Assembly: GCA_963781595.1 (NCBI GenBank) | Contig: CAWAGG010000006.1 | Location: 2,542,001-2,606,000, forward strand | Length of the DNA stretch: 64,000 nucleotides | Direction: 5' to 3' | Origin: JBEDUK01 sp963781595 | GTDB lineage: Bacteria > Actinomycetota > UBA4738 | Shown: in pieces, positions 40,921 through 50,348 of the stretch | Position numbering within the stretch: the stretch's first letter is position 1 | Layout of the letters: every line of letters starts with the position of its first letter | Position numbers and translations under genes: made by a program | The notes under the pieces: generated by a model | The model's database searches: none | Told to the model about the DNA's origin: nothing | What the model saw: the letters and a program-made list of their open reading frames with translations, nothing else

Positions 40921-41370
40921 CTATCCGCCGAACACGTGGAAGACGATGTCCCGGTCCTTCGGCTCGTCGAGTTCGAGCAGCAGCAAGCGCTGCCATCGTC
41001 CGAGCATCGGCTCGCCCGAGCCGACCGGGATCGCGTGCGACGTACCACCGACGATCATCTGCGTGACGTGCGAACGACCGTTCTCGCGTTCGTGCGCCTC
41101 CTGCAGGTTCTGCGTTCGGCGGTCCAGGTCGTCGTGCGCGTAGTAGACGTCGCCCGGCACGATCAGCTCGAGCCGCGCGCGCAGGTCGTCCAGCACGCCG
41201 TCCTCCCACTCGTTGATCAGCAGCGCACACGTCGTGTGCGAGGAGAAGACCACGGCGCAGCCGTCGGTCACGCCCGAGTCCTTGATCGCGCGACGCAGAT
41301 CGTCGGTCAGGTCGACGACGTCGAGTCGCTTCGCCGGACGGACCTGGATGGTCTGGGTGGTCGCCTTCAC
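40921..41370 (-). CDS. YjbQ family protein (UPF0047)
   Basis: The 149-residue protein is a YjbQ/UPF0047 member: VDLTDDLRRAIKDSGVTDG, the signature FSSHTTCALLINEWEDGVLD around residues 43-62, YYAHDDLDRR, and SHVTQMIVGGTSHAIPVGSG. The conserved His and Asp residues probably bind a metal. Some members have thiamine-phosphate synthase activity in E. coli when overproduced, but the true role is unclear. A GGAGGAGGGGG-type ribosome binding site precedes the ATG. Confidence 0.93.
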   Translation of the reverse strand: MKATTQTIQVRPAKRLDVVDLTDDLRRAIKDSGVTDGCAVVFSSHTTCALLINEWEDGVLDDLRARLELIVPGDVYYAHDDLDRRTQNLQEAHERENGRSHVTQMIVGGTSHAIPVGSGEPMLGRWQRLLLLELDEPKDRDIVFHVFGG

Positions 41371-41391
41371 GTTGCCCCCTCCTCCTCGACG

Positions 41392-42917
41392 CTAGCCTGT
41401 GGGCGTGCCGACGCCCGAAGAGCGGACCCCGGCCGAGGCGGCGCGCTCGGGCACGACCTCCGAAGGTGGCGATCCGGGGGCCGCGCTTCCCGCGGTTCCC
41501 TGAGCTGCCTGACTGGTCGCCAACGGCAGTGTGAACCGGCACGCCGCCCCGCCTCCCAGGGGGCGGTCGATCCAGATCCTCCCGCCGTGTGCCTCGACGA
41601 CCGACTTCGCGATCGTGAGCCCGATCCCGGTACCGCCGTCCGACCGCGATCGCGACCGGTCAACGCGGTAGAAGCGCTCGAACACGAACGGCTGGTGTTC
41701 CTGCGGGATGCCCGGGCCCGTGTCCTCGACCGACACCTCGCACAGGTCCCCCTGCGCGATCGCCGACACCTTCACGGAGCCGCCAGCCGGCGTGAACCGG
41801 AGCGAGTTGTCCAGCAGGTTGAACAGCACCTGATGGAGCCGCTCCTCGTCGGCCAGGACGTTCGGGAGGTCGGCCGGGACCGTGCTCTCGACGCGTACGG
41901 AACCGTCGCGGCCCATGCGCACCTCACGGATCACACGATCGACGACACGCTCCAGGCTCACCGGTTCGCGTTCGAGGGCGACCACGCCGGACTCCAGCTT
42001 CGACAGATCGAGCAGCTGCTCGACGAGGCGCCCGAGCCGTTCGGACTGCTCGAGCATCACCGTGATCGTCGCGGGTTTCGCCTCTTCCACGCCGTCGAGC
42101 AGGTTCTCGAGATGCGCGCGCAGCGCCGATATCGGCGTCTTGAGCTCATGGGAGACGTTCGCGACCAGGTCGCGACGGAGCCTCTCGACGCTCTCCAGCT
42201 CGGCGGCCATGCGGTTGAACGTCTCCGCGAGGCGCCCGAGCTCGTCGCGCGAGGTGACCGGTACGCGCTCGGAGTAGTCGCCTCGCGCGAGCCGCTCGGC
42301 AGCGCCCGCCATATCGCGGACCGGCTGGGTCATCCCGCGGGCGAGCAGCCGGGCCAGGAGCAAGGCGATCACCGACGACGCCGCGCCGGCTGCGAGCAGC
42401 TGCCACTTGTTCCGGCGGACGACCCCGAGCGTTCCTCTCAGCGTCCCGACGAACCCGCTCCCGCTCCCCCGGTGGGCGAGGTACACGGCCCCGACGACGC
42501 CTCCGTTGCGATAGACCGGCAATCCCGCGTAATACAGCTTGCCGTAGGTGCCGCTCACCTGTGCGCCCGTGACGAGCACCTGGTCGGCGTGGGGCGGCAG
42601 CTCGAACTCCTTCGTGATCACCCGGCCTCCGACCAGGAGCACCACGACCTCCGCTCCGTGCTGATGGATCTCGCGGATCGCGCGATCGAGCGCCGACGTC
42701 TTGGCGCCGTCCTTGCTGAAGCCGGCAGCGGCCATCGTGTTCGCTTCGTTCGTGAGCTCCTCGATCTGGCTCTGCCGGTCCTGGGTCCGGAACGTGAGCC
42801 CGATCGCGACGTACATCAGCAGGATCGTCACGCCGACCGCGAAGACGATCACCGCGCCGAGCTTCGCCCTGATCGACGGGAGTCGATCGAGCGGCCGCAG
42901 CAGGGCCGGCCGGTCCA

Positions 42918-42918
<1 letters not shown>
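41392..42918 (-). CDS. Sensor histidine kinase (HAMP, HisKA, HATPase)
   Basis: The 508-residue membrane kinase has an N-terminal helix (AVIVFAVGVTILLMYVAIGL, about 22-41), an extracytoplasmic sensor loop of about 130 residues, a second helix (about 173-193) and a HAMP linker. HisKA follows with phospho-acceptor His257 in NVSHELKTPISALR. The ATP-binding domain has LFNLLDNSLRFTP, EDTGPGIP and DGGTGIGLTIAKS. The last 45 residues are low complexity. The ATG at 42916-42918 overlaps the response-regulator stop (TGATG), which fixes the start and makes a cognate pair. The architecture resembles PhoR/ResE-type kinases; the signal is unknown. Confidence 0.94.
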
Positions 42919-43612
<694 letters not shown>

Positions 43613-43616
<4 letters not shown>

Positions 43617-43675
43617 CGCTCCGACTCCATGGGTGCGTTCCCGGCAGCGTCGATCCACCTCACAGGCGCGTTCAC
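43613..43675 (-). CDS. Possible leaderless upstream ORF coupled to the response regulator (20 residues)
   Basis: A GTG at 43673-43675 opens a 20-codon frame (MNAPVRWIDAAGNAPMESER) whose TGA overlaps the ATG of the response-regulator gene. A TACGAT -10 element lies exactly seven bases upstream of the GTG, so the ORF could be translated from a leaderless transcript and deliver ribosomes to the regulator gene. This rests on geometry alone. Confidence 0.4.
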
Positions 43676-43682
43676 GTCGCAA

Positions 43683-43688
43683 ATCGTA
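43683..43688 (-). promoter_or_regulatory. Predicted -10 element of the two-component operon
   Basis: TACGAT on the minus strand lies 67 bases upstream of the response-regulator ATG and seven bases upstream of the GTG of the small upstream ORF. Confidence 0.4.
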
Positions 43689-43785
43689 GCCGTGTGGGCG
43701 TGGCCGCCCGGTTCGAGCGATGTTGAGAACCTGTGGTGCGGACCGGAACGAACGGCCCGGCGCCGACGGCCGGCCGCGTTCACGC

Positions 43786-44934
43786 TCACCGGAACGGGTT
43801 CGGAACGGGGTTCACGATGTCGAGGTAGAGCAGGCTGACGGTCAGGACCACGAGGAAGCAGGCGACGACCGCCGCGACCGGAACGAGCTTCCGCGGGTCG
43901 ACCCGCCGCCGGGCCGCCTTCTCGTAGGCCACGACGGCGAGGTGCCCGCCGTCGAGCGGCGGAAGGGGCACCAGGTTGAGGAGCCCGACGAAGATGTTGA
44001 ACTCGGCGAACAGCAGGAACAGGGTGTCCCACGAACCCGCCTGCGCGGCTTCGCCCGCCAGCCGGGCGCCACCGACGAGGCCGCTCGGGTCCGTCACGGT
44101 CCGCTGGGCGCCACCGAGCAGATGGACGATCCTGCCGATGGCGGCCGGGCCGAACACGGCCCCCAGGCTCCGGAAGAGCTGGACGGTCAGATCTCCCATC
44201 GTCCGCGCTCCGCGTCCGATCGCGACGAACGGGTTCGTCCGATCGCGGCTCACCACCGCTCCGGTGCCCAGCTGGATCCCGATGCGCCCGTAGGGCTTCT
44301 CGCCCTCGACGGGACTCAGGACGGGTGTGACGGTGACGTCGAAGGTTCGGCCGTCTCGCTGCACCGTCAGATCGATCGGCCTGCCGACGTGGGCGCGGGT
44401 GTACGCGATGAACGCGTCCTGCGTCGGCCGCTCCAGGTTGCCGACGCGGACGATCACATCACCGGGACGCAGACCCGCGACGTACGCGGGCGAGGGCGCC
44501 TTCACGCCGGCCGTCGAGACGAGCTCCCGGTCAACCTGGCCGACGACCGGTCGATAGTTCGGCGTCCCCACCGCGGCGAAATAGATCGCCAGGACGACGA
44601 ACGCCATGGCGAAGTGCGTGATGGGGCCGGCAAGCACCACGAGGAACCGCTGCCACGCCGGCTTCGCGCCGTACGTCCGGGGCAGGTCCTCCGGCGCCGT
44701 CTCCTGGAACGGGTTCATGCCCGCGATCCGGACGTAACCGCCGAGCGGGACCGCCTTCACGCCGTACTCGGTCTCGCCGCGCCGCCATGACCACAGGCGC
44801 GGGCCGAACCCGAGGAAGAACTCCTCCACCTTCATGCCGAAGACCTTGGCGAAGGTGAAGTGGCCGGCTTCGTGCACGATGATCACGAGGATCAGGCTCA
44901 GGACGAACAGCGTGATGCCGAGGGTCGTCGACAT
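43786..44934 (-). CDS. rseP: RIP metalloprotease, RseP/Rip1-like site-2 protease
   Basis: This 382-residue M50 protease cleaves transmembrane substrates such as anti-sigma factors within the membrane. Zinc ligands are in HEAGH (residues 21-25, first helix) and in NLVPLPPLDGGH near residue 335. A PDZ domain (about 120-200) with VKAPSPAYVAGLRPGDVIVR lies between membrane helices. PLGGYVRIAGMNPF is also typical. Mycobacterial Rip1 (Rv2869c) has the same neighbours, dxr and ispG. The start ATG follows a GGAGGG ribosome binding site. Confidence 0.95.
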   Translation of the reverse strand: MSTTLGITLFVLSLILVIIVHEAGHFTFAKVFGMKVEEFFLGFGPRLWSWRRGETEYGVKAVPLGGYVRIAGMNPFQETAPEDLPRTYGAKPAWQRFLVVLAGPITHFAMAFVVLAIYFAAVGTPNYRPVVGQVDRELVSTAGVKAPSPAYVAGLRPGDVIVRVGNLERPTQDAFIAYTRAHVGRPIDLTVQRDGRTFDVTVTPVLSPVEGEKPYGRIGIQLGTGAVVSRDRTNPFVAIGRGARTMGDLTVQLFRSLGAVFGPAAIGRIVHLLGGAQRTVTDPSGLVGGARLAGEAAQAGSWDTLFLLFAEFNIFVGLLNLVPLPPLDGGHLAVVAYEKAARRRVDPRKLVPVAAVVACFLVVLTVSLLYLDIVNPVPNPFR

Positions 44935-44975
44935 CTAGCGTCCCTCCTGGACGCGCGCTCGGACGCCCACGCAGC

Positions 44976-46163
44976 TCACGAGGGTCGCGCCGTCGATCCC
45001 GAGCGCATCTCGTCGACGATCTCGGCGGCTCGCCTCCGGGCCCACGCATCCGCCCGATCCAGCGTGACCGCCGACACCGTCGGCGCCGGGTCGTGTTCGT
45101 CCATCACCGCCGCGACGATCTCGGGGATCGTCGTCAGCCGGATCCGCTCGTCCAGGAACGCGTTCACGGCCACCTCGTTCGCAGCGTTCAGCACCGCTGG
45201 ATACGTCGACCCGCGCTGGCCGGCCCTGTAGGCCAGATCGAGCGATGGGAACCGGTCGCGATCGACGGGCTGGAAGGTGAGGCGTCCGAGCTTGGCGAGG
45301 TCCAGGCGCGGGACGCCGGACGTCATGCGGTCGGGGAAGCCCATCGCCACTTGGATCGGCAGCCTCATGTCGGGGTTCGCGAGCTGCGCGATGACGCTGC
45401 CGTCGTCGAACTCGACGATCCCGTGGACGATCGATTCGGGATGGACGACGACGTCGATCTCGCGGTAGTCGAGCCCGAACAGGTAGTGCGCCTCGATCAC
45501 CTCGAGACCCTTGTTCATCAACGTCGCGGAGTCGATCGTGATCTTGCGGCCCATGTTCCACGTCGGGTGGGCGAGCGCCTCCTTGACGCTCGCCTTCGCC
45601 AGTTCGTCGCGGCTCCATCCGCGGAAGGGCCCGCCGGAGGCGGTGATGATGACCTTGCGAACGTCGTCTCGTCGCTCGCCCCGCAGGCACTGGGCGATCG
45701 CGGAGTGCTCCGAGTCGACCGGGATCAACCGCTCCGGATCGCCCTTCACGAGGTCCATGATCAGCTCGCCGCCGACGATCAGCGATTCCTTGTTCGCCAG
45801 CGCCAGCGTCTTGCCCGACTGCAGCGCCGCCAAGGACGGTCCCAACCCGACCGCGCCGACCATCGCGTTGAGGATCATGTCGGCGTCCGAGCTGCCGGTG
45901 AGCCGCTCCGCCGCATCATGGCCCGCGAGCACCTCCACCCCTCGGAGGGCCCCCAGGCGACGGACGACCTCGTCGGCGCTCCCTTGGTCGGCGACCGCTA
46001 CCAGCGGCGGCATGAACTCCCTGATCTGTCCCACGAGCAGCTCGAGCCGGTTCACGCCGGCAGCGAGCCCCACGATGCGGAACCGATCCGGATGACGGCG
46101 CGCGACCTCGAGGGCCTGCGTGCCGATCGAGCCGGTCGAGCCGAGGACGACGATCGAGCGCAT
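44976..46163 (-). CDS. dxr: 1-deoxy-D-xylulose 5-phosphate reductoisomerase
   Basis: Dxr is the committed MEP-pathway enzyme, converting DXP to MEP with NADPH. The 395-residue protein begins MRSIVVLGSTGSIGTQALEV, the NADPH-binding loop. Further motifs are ALANKESLIVGGELI, PVDSEHSAIAQCL with the metal-binding acidic residues, TASGGPFRGWSRDELAKASV, and HPTWNMGRKITIDSATLMNK. Length is normal. It lies between rseP and cdsA, the usual actinobacterial order. A TACCCT -10 element six bases before the ATG suggests a leaderless promoter of its own. Confidence 0.96.
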   Translation of the reverse strand: MRSIVVLGSTGSIGTQALEVARRHPDRFRIVGLAAGVNRLELLVGQIREFMPPLVAVADQGSADEVVRRLGALRGVEVLAGHDAAERLTGSSDADMILNAMVGAVGLGPSLAALQSGKTLALANKESLIVGGELIMDLVKGDPERLIPVDSEHSAIAQCLRGERRDDVRKVIITASGGPFRGWSRDELAKASVKEALAHPTWNMGRKITIDSATLMNKGLEVIEAHYLFGLDYREIDVVVHPESIVHGIVEFDDGSVIAQLANPDMRLPIQVAMGFPDRMTSGVPRLDLAKLGRLTFQPVDRDRFPSLDLAYRAGQRGSTYPAVLNAANEVAVNAFLDERIRLTTIPEIVAAVMDEHDPAPTVSAVTLDRADAWARRRAAEIVDEMRSGSTARPS

Positions 46164-46169
46164 GGATAG

Positions 46170-46175
46170 AGGGTA
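46170..46175 (-). promoter_or_regulatory. Predicted -10 element of dxr (leaderless type)
   Basis: TACCCT on the minus strand is followed by six bases and then the dxr ATG. There is no ribosome binding site between them. Confidence 0.35.
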
Positions 46176-46222
46176 CCCCGGTGTTTCCCGTTTGCGAGGG
46201 AGGGGCTCCGGCGGACCGCCCG

Positions 46223-48190
46223 TCAGGCGATCACGCGCAGGAAGTAGTACACGGCAGGTGCGACCAGCAGCGCGGAGTCGATCCGATCAAGCATCCCGCC
46301 GTGACCGGGCAGGATCGACCCCATGTCCTTGATCCCCAGGTCGCGCTTGAGCAGGGACTCCACCAGGTCACCGAGCGGAGCGAAGATGACCACGACGAGG
46401 CCCAGGCCGACGAGCTTCAACTCGCTCGTCAGCGGCTCGAGCGACCGCGGCAGCACGCTCGCGACGAGGACCGTCACGACGGTTGCGCCGAACAACCCCT
46501 CCCAGGACTTCTTCGGGCTGATCGTCGGCGCGAGCGGCCGGCGACCCCAGTAGCGACCGATGAAGAACGCGGCGACGTCGTAGAGGAACGTCAGGCCGAG
46601 CACCGCCAAGATCAGCCCGCGGCTCTGCGTCGCGACCAGCATGACGACGAAGAAGCTCCCGGTCACGGGCACGTAGAGCAGGCCGAACATCGTGACGCCG
46701 GCGTTCGCGATCACGTCGTTGCGAGCGCGAGCGGGCGTCGCCATGTACCAGAGGAACGTCGCCACGAGCGCGAGCACGACCATCAGCAAGATCCCGGCTT
46801 CGCCCTGGTAGTACGCCCCCGCGACGACCATGGCCCCACCCACGAGCCCGAGCAGGGTCGCCGGGTGGTAGCCCTGGCGCTGCGTCGCCGCGTAGAACTC
46901 CGCCTGCGCGATCACGATCACCACCGCGGCCACGATCGCGAAGGCGATCGGCTTGAAGGCGATCGCGAGGAGCGCGGCCGCGATCAGGATCGCCGCGGTG
47001 ATCACCGCGGTCGGGAGGTCCCGATCCTCGCCCCGGCGTGGCGCGGGCGTTTGGTCGCGGGTCACCGTCCGGGACGTCGGGTCCTCCCACGAGGGGCCCG
47101 TGAGGTCCTCGGGGGCACCGACCTTGATCGTGCGCGGCGCGCTCCTGGGCGCGGGCGGCTCGGGGGGTTCCGGCGGTTCGAACTGGCCCACGAGGTCGTC
47201 GTCGAACGCCGGCGGTTCCTGTCCGACGGACGCGCCAACGGCCGCGCCGGCGGCGGCCGCTGCGGCCGGCCCGCCGGCAGAGGGAGCCGCTCCCGGCTCG
47301 AGCACGCCTTCCTCCGGACCCGAGCGGAACTCCTTCGCCAGGCTCTCGGCCATCGCCTCGACCTCCGCGAGCGACGGCGGAACTTCGGGCGCGCCCCCGA
47401 AGACCTGCACGTGGGTCTCACGGGGCTGGATCGGGGCCGGCCGCGATGGCGGTGGCGCCGGCCGAGCTGCCGACGCCGGCGTCGCGGCCTCCGCGTCACG
47501 CGGGCCGGGAAGGTTCTGGTACTCGGGTGGCGCCTTCTTGAGGTCCTCGAGGGTCAGCTCGCCGGGTTCGTCCACGACCTCCGGCTCGGGCCAGGCCGCG
47601 GTGAGGTCTTCGCCTCCCGACAGGTCGTCGGCGCTCGGCGAGTGGGCGGAACGGACGCGCTCGCGTCGAGGCGGCTCGATCGGGTCGCCGCTGTCCCCGC
47701 CGACGCCGCTCCCGTGTGCGTCGCCGGCGTCGGTTGGCTCTCGATCGCCACCACTTCCCCCGGACGTCGACGCGCCGGGCCCCGGTCCGGCCGAGGCGGT
47801 CGCCCGCACCGGTTCGTCAGGTACCCTGACGAACCCGCGATCGAGGTCGAACCCGGTTCCGTCCTCGAGCTCGACCGGCGTCGTCGACCCCTGCACGGGG
47901 AACTCAACACTCTGCGCATCGTCCCCGAGCACGTCCCGCAGGCGCCTCCACTCGTCGCGTGTCATCTCACGTGTCGCACCCTCGTCGACGGCTCCGTCCG
48001 CGCCGGCCGCGGCCCGCGACCGCTCGTCCGAGGCGCCGCCGCTCGCCGCGGGGGGCTCGGCAGACGTGGCGCCCGCCGCACGCTGGCTCTGATCCTCAGG
48101 CCACTCCACGCCCTCGATCGGCGCGAAGAAGTCGTCGAGCTCCTCGAACGGATCTCCGGAGCCGCGCCCTCGGTCGGATCCCTCGGCCAC
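46223..48190 (-). CDS. cdsA: Phosphatidate cytidylyltransferase CdsA with a long disordered N-terminal region
   Basis: CdsA makes CDP-diacylglycerol from phosphatidate and CTP in the membrane. The enzyme is the C-terminal part, residues 392-655, with about seven or eight membrane helices. The signature blocks are ISPKKSWEGLFGATVV and LKRDLGIKDMGSILPGHGGM followed by LDRIDS. The first 390 residues are unusual: acidic, Pro/Ala/Gly-rich and probably disordered. Short motif-like islands interrupt this region, such as DPFEELDDFFAPIEGVEWPE, MTRDEWRRLRDVLGDD and ELTLEDLKKAPPEYQNLPGP. Typical CdsA is about 260-300 residues. The reading frame is continuous, and the GTG start lies two bases after the frr stop. 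Confidence 0.92.
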   Translation of the reverse strand: MAEGSDRGRGSGDPFEELDDFFAPIEGVEWPEDQSQRAAGATSAEPPAASGGASDERSRAAAGADGAVDEGATREMTRDEWRRLRDVLGDDAQSVEFPVQGSTTPVELEDGTGFDLDRGFVRVPDEPVRATASAGPGPGASTSGGSGGDREPTDAGDAHGSGVGGDSGDPIEPPRRERVRSAHSPSADDLSGGEDLTAAWPEPEVVDEPGELTLEDLKKAPPEYQNLPGPRDAEAATPASAARPAPPPSRPAPIQPRETHVQVFGGAPEVPPSLAEVEAMAESLAKEFRSGPEEGVLEPGAAPSAGGPAAAAAAGAAVGASVGQEPPAFDDDLVGQFEPPEPPEPPAPRSAPRTIKVGAPEDLTGPSWEDPTSRTVTRDQTPAPRRGEDRDLPTAVITAAILIAAALLAIAFKPIAFAIVAAVVIVIAQAEFYAATQRQGYHPATLLGLVGGAMVVAGAYYQGEAGILLMVVLALVATFLWYMATPARARNDVIANAGVTMFGLLYVPVTGSFFVVMLVATQSRGLILAVLGLTFLYDVAAFFIGRYWGRRPLAPTISPKKSWEGLFGATVVTVLVASVLPRSLEPLTSELKLVGLGLVVVIFAPLGDLVESLLKRDLGIKDMGSILPGHGGMLDRIDSALLVAPAVYYFLRVIA

Positions 48191-48192
48191 CG

Positions 48193-48753
48193 TCAGACCT
48201 CCCTCAGTTCGTGCTCTTTGTTCTCGAGGATCCGATCGATCTCGGCGACGAAGTGATCGGTCTGTCGCTGGAGCTCCTTCTCGGCGCGCCGGGTGTCGTC
48301 CTCGGAGATCTCGCCGTCGTGGCGGAGCCGTTCGAGCGTTTCCTTCGAGTGGCGACGGACGTTGCGCACGGCCACTCGCCCCTCCTCGGCCCGCTGATGG
48401 GCCATCTTCGTCAGGTCGCGCCTCCGCTCCTCGGTCAGCGGCGGGAAGCTCAGACGGATCACGGCGCCGTCGTTCGATGGCGTGAGGCCCAGGTCGGAGG
48501 ACATGATGGCCTTCTCCATCGCCGGCATGGCGGCCCGGTCGAACGGCTGGATCACGAGGAGGCGGGGTTCGGGCACCGAGAACGCCGCGAGCGTGTTCAT
48601 CGGCACACGACTGCCGTAGTAGTCGACGGTGATCCGGTCCAGCAGACGCGGATTCGCCCGGCCGCTGCGCAGCGACGCCATCTGATCTTGCGCATGCGAG
48701 ACGGCGCCCTTCATCTTCTGCTCCGCGTCCCGCAGCGTCGCTTCGACCGTCAT
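48193..48753 (-). CDS. frr: Ribosome recycling factor
   Basis: RRF splits post-termination ribosomes with EF-G. The 186-residue protein has the normal length and family sequence: SLRSGRANPRLLDRITVDYY near residue 28, VPMNTLAAFSVPEPRLLVIQ, SNDGAVIRLSFPPLTEERR, and a coiled C-terminal helix ending DRILENKEHELREV. It lies between pyrH and cdsA, as in most bacteria, with an 85-base gap to pyrH. Confidence 0.97.
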   Translation of the reverse strand: MTVEATLRDAEQKMKGAVSHAQDQMASLRSGRANPRLLDRITVDYYGSRVPMNTLAAFSVPEPRLLVIQPFDRAAMPAMEKAIMSSDLGLTPSNDGAVIRLSFPPLTEERRRDLTKMAHQRAEEGRVAVRNVRRHSKETLERLRHDGEISEDDTRRAEKELQRQTDHFVAEIDRILENKEHELREV

Positions 48754-48838
48754 CCGCCGATCCCTCGCCTCCCCGTCGGCGACGCGAGCCTCCGCGCGCC
48801 CGCTGGGCCGTCCGACCGGCTCCTCGGGGGAAGCCTAC

Positions 48839-49702
48839 TCAACGCGCGTCCGCAGCACCACTCGGGCCGTCGGCCACGCTCGCCGGCGCCGGCTCGGTTC
48901 CCTCCAGGACGACGGCCGGCGGCTCCCCCGCGTGCACGAGCGTCCCGATCGGCTCGCCGAGCAGGGCTCGCTTGATGTTCCCCTCGGTGAACAGGTCGAA
49001 CACCAGGATCGGGAGACGGTTCTCCATGCACAGCGAGATCGCCGTCGCGTCCATCACGCCGAGGCCGCGCTGGAGGACCTCGATGTACTCGAGCGTCTCG
49101 AACCGCTTCGCCTGCGGGTTCTCCTTCGGATCGGCGTCGTAGACCCCGTCGACCTTCGTCCCCTTGAGGATCGCCTCCGCGCGGATCTCGAGCGCCCGCT
49201 GCGCGGCCGTCGTGTCCGTGGAGAAGTACGGGGTGCCCATGCCGGCGGCGAAGATCACGACCCGGCCCTTCTCGAGGTGCCGGATCCCGCGCAGCGGCAC
49301 GTACGGTTCGGCGATCTGGGCCATCTGGATCGCCGTCTGCACGCGGGTGACGACGCCCATCTTCTCGAGCGCGTCCTGCAGTGCCAGCGCGTTCATCACG
49401 GTGGCGAGCATCCCCATGTAGTCGGCCCGGCTCCGGTCGATCTCCGGGGCCTGACGACCGCGCCAGATGTTGCCCCCGCCGACGACGACCGCCACCTGCA
49501 CACCCAGCTCGAGCACGTCGCGCAGCTGCCGCGCGAGGACGCGGGTCGCATCAGAGGAGATCCCGAACCCCGCCGGCGGCGCGAACGCGTCGCCGGAGAG
49601 CTTCAACAGGACGCGCCGGTAGACGGGCTCACCGGTGAGCGGCGTCGGCGCGCGAGGGTCGCTCGCCTCGGCCCTGCCGCCGTTCGCGCCGGTCTCCGTC
49701 AC
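48839..49702 (-). CDS. pyrH: Uridylate kinase
   Basis: PyrH phosphorylates UMP to UDP and belongs to the amino-acid-kinase fold. The 287-residue product has YRRVLLKLSGDAFAPPAGFG (from about residue 28), VVVGGGNIWRGRQAPEIDRS, the DYMGMLATVMNALALQDALE block, and VIFAAGMGTPYFSTDTTAAQ. It is longer than the usual 240 residues, with about 25 extra residues at each end. The GTG start at 49700-49702 overlaps the tsf stop by four bases (GTGA); a longer reading would run across tsf in another frame. Confidence 0.96.
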   Translation of the reverse strand: MTETGANGGRAEASDPRAPTPLTGEPVYRRVLLKLSGDAFAPPAGFGISSDATRVLARQLRDVLELGVQVAVVVGGGNIWRGRQAPEIDRSRADYMGMLATVMNALALQDALEKMGVVTRVQTAIQMAQIAEPYVPLRGIRHLEKGRVVIFAAGMGTPYFSTDTTAAQRALEIRAEAILKGTKVDGVYDADPKENPQAKRFETLEYIEVLQRGLGVMDATAISLCMENRLPILVFDLFTEGNIKRALLGEPIGTLVHAGEPPAVVLEGTEPAPASVADGPSGAADAR

Positions 49703-50307
49703 GCTTCCTCGCCGAGCTGGTAGCGGGTGAAGCGCCGAACGACCACGTTCTCGCCCACCTTGGCCGCCGTCTCCTCGACGAGCTGGCGAACCGTCCTGGA
49801 GGGGTCGCGGACGTAGGCCTGCTCGAGCAGGACGAACTGCTTCACGAACGACTCCACGGCGCCGTCGACGATGCGCTCCAGCACGTTCTCCGGCCGGCCC
49901 TGCTGGCGAGCCTTCTCCTCCGCGATCTTCCGCTCGGACGCGATCACTTCGTCGGGGACCTCGTCGCGGGCCACCCACCGCGGGTCGCTCGCGGCGACCT
50001 GCAGCGCGACCTCGTGCGCGAGCGTGCGGAACTCGTCGGTCCTGGCGACGAAGTCTGTCTCGGTGTTCACCTCGACGATCACGCCGATCCGGCCCTCCGC
50101 GTGGATGTACGCCTCGATCATGCCCTGGCTCGCGATGCGACCTTTGCGCTTCTCGACCCCGGCCAGGCCCTTCGTCCGAAGGACCTCCTGCGCCTTGTCG
50201 AGGTCGCCGTCGGTCTCCTCGAGGGCTCGTTTGCAGTCCATCATCCCGGCGCCGGTCAGGTCACGCAGCTGCTTGACCCGGTCGGCCGGGACGTTCGCTC
50301 CTCCCAT
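49699..50307 (-). CDS. tsf: Elongation factor Ts (short form)
   Basis: EF-Ts is the guanine nucleotide exchange factor of EF-Tu. The 202-residue protein has the UBA-like N-terminus (RVKQLRDLTGAGMMDCKRAL) and the core with NTETDFVARTDEFRTLAHEV and a C-terminal LLEQAYVRDPSRTVRQLVEE segment. It is a short EF-Ts with a single core subdomain, unlike the 280-residue E. coli form; short forms are known in Thermus. The ATG is preceded by GAGGAGGT. The order rpsB-tsf-pyrH-frr is standard. Confidence 0.96.
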   Translation of the reverse strand: MGGANVPADRVKQLRDLTGAGMMDCKRALEETDGDLDKAQEVLRTKGLAGVEKRKGRIASQGMIEAYIHAEGRIGVIVEVNTETDFVARTDEFRTLAHEVALQVAASDPRWVARDEVPDEVIASERKIAEEKARQQGRPENVLERIVDGAVESFVKQFVLLEQAYVRDPSRTVRQLVEETAAKVGENVVVRRFTRYQLGEEA

Positions 50308-50348
50308 CGGTTTCGTACCTCCTCAAGACTCCGTTCGTTCGTGGTCTC

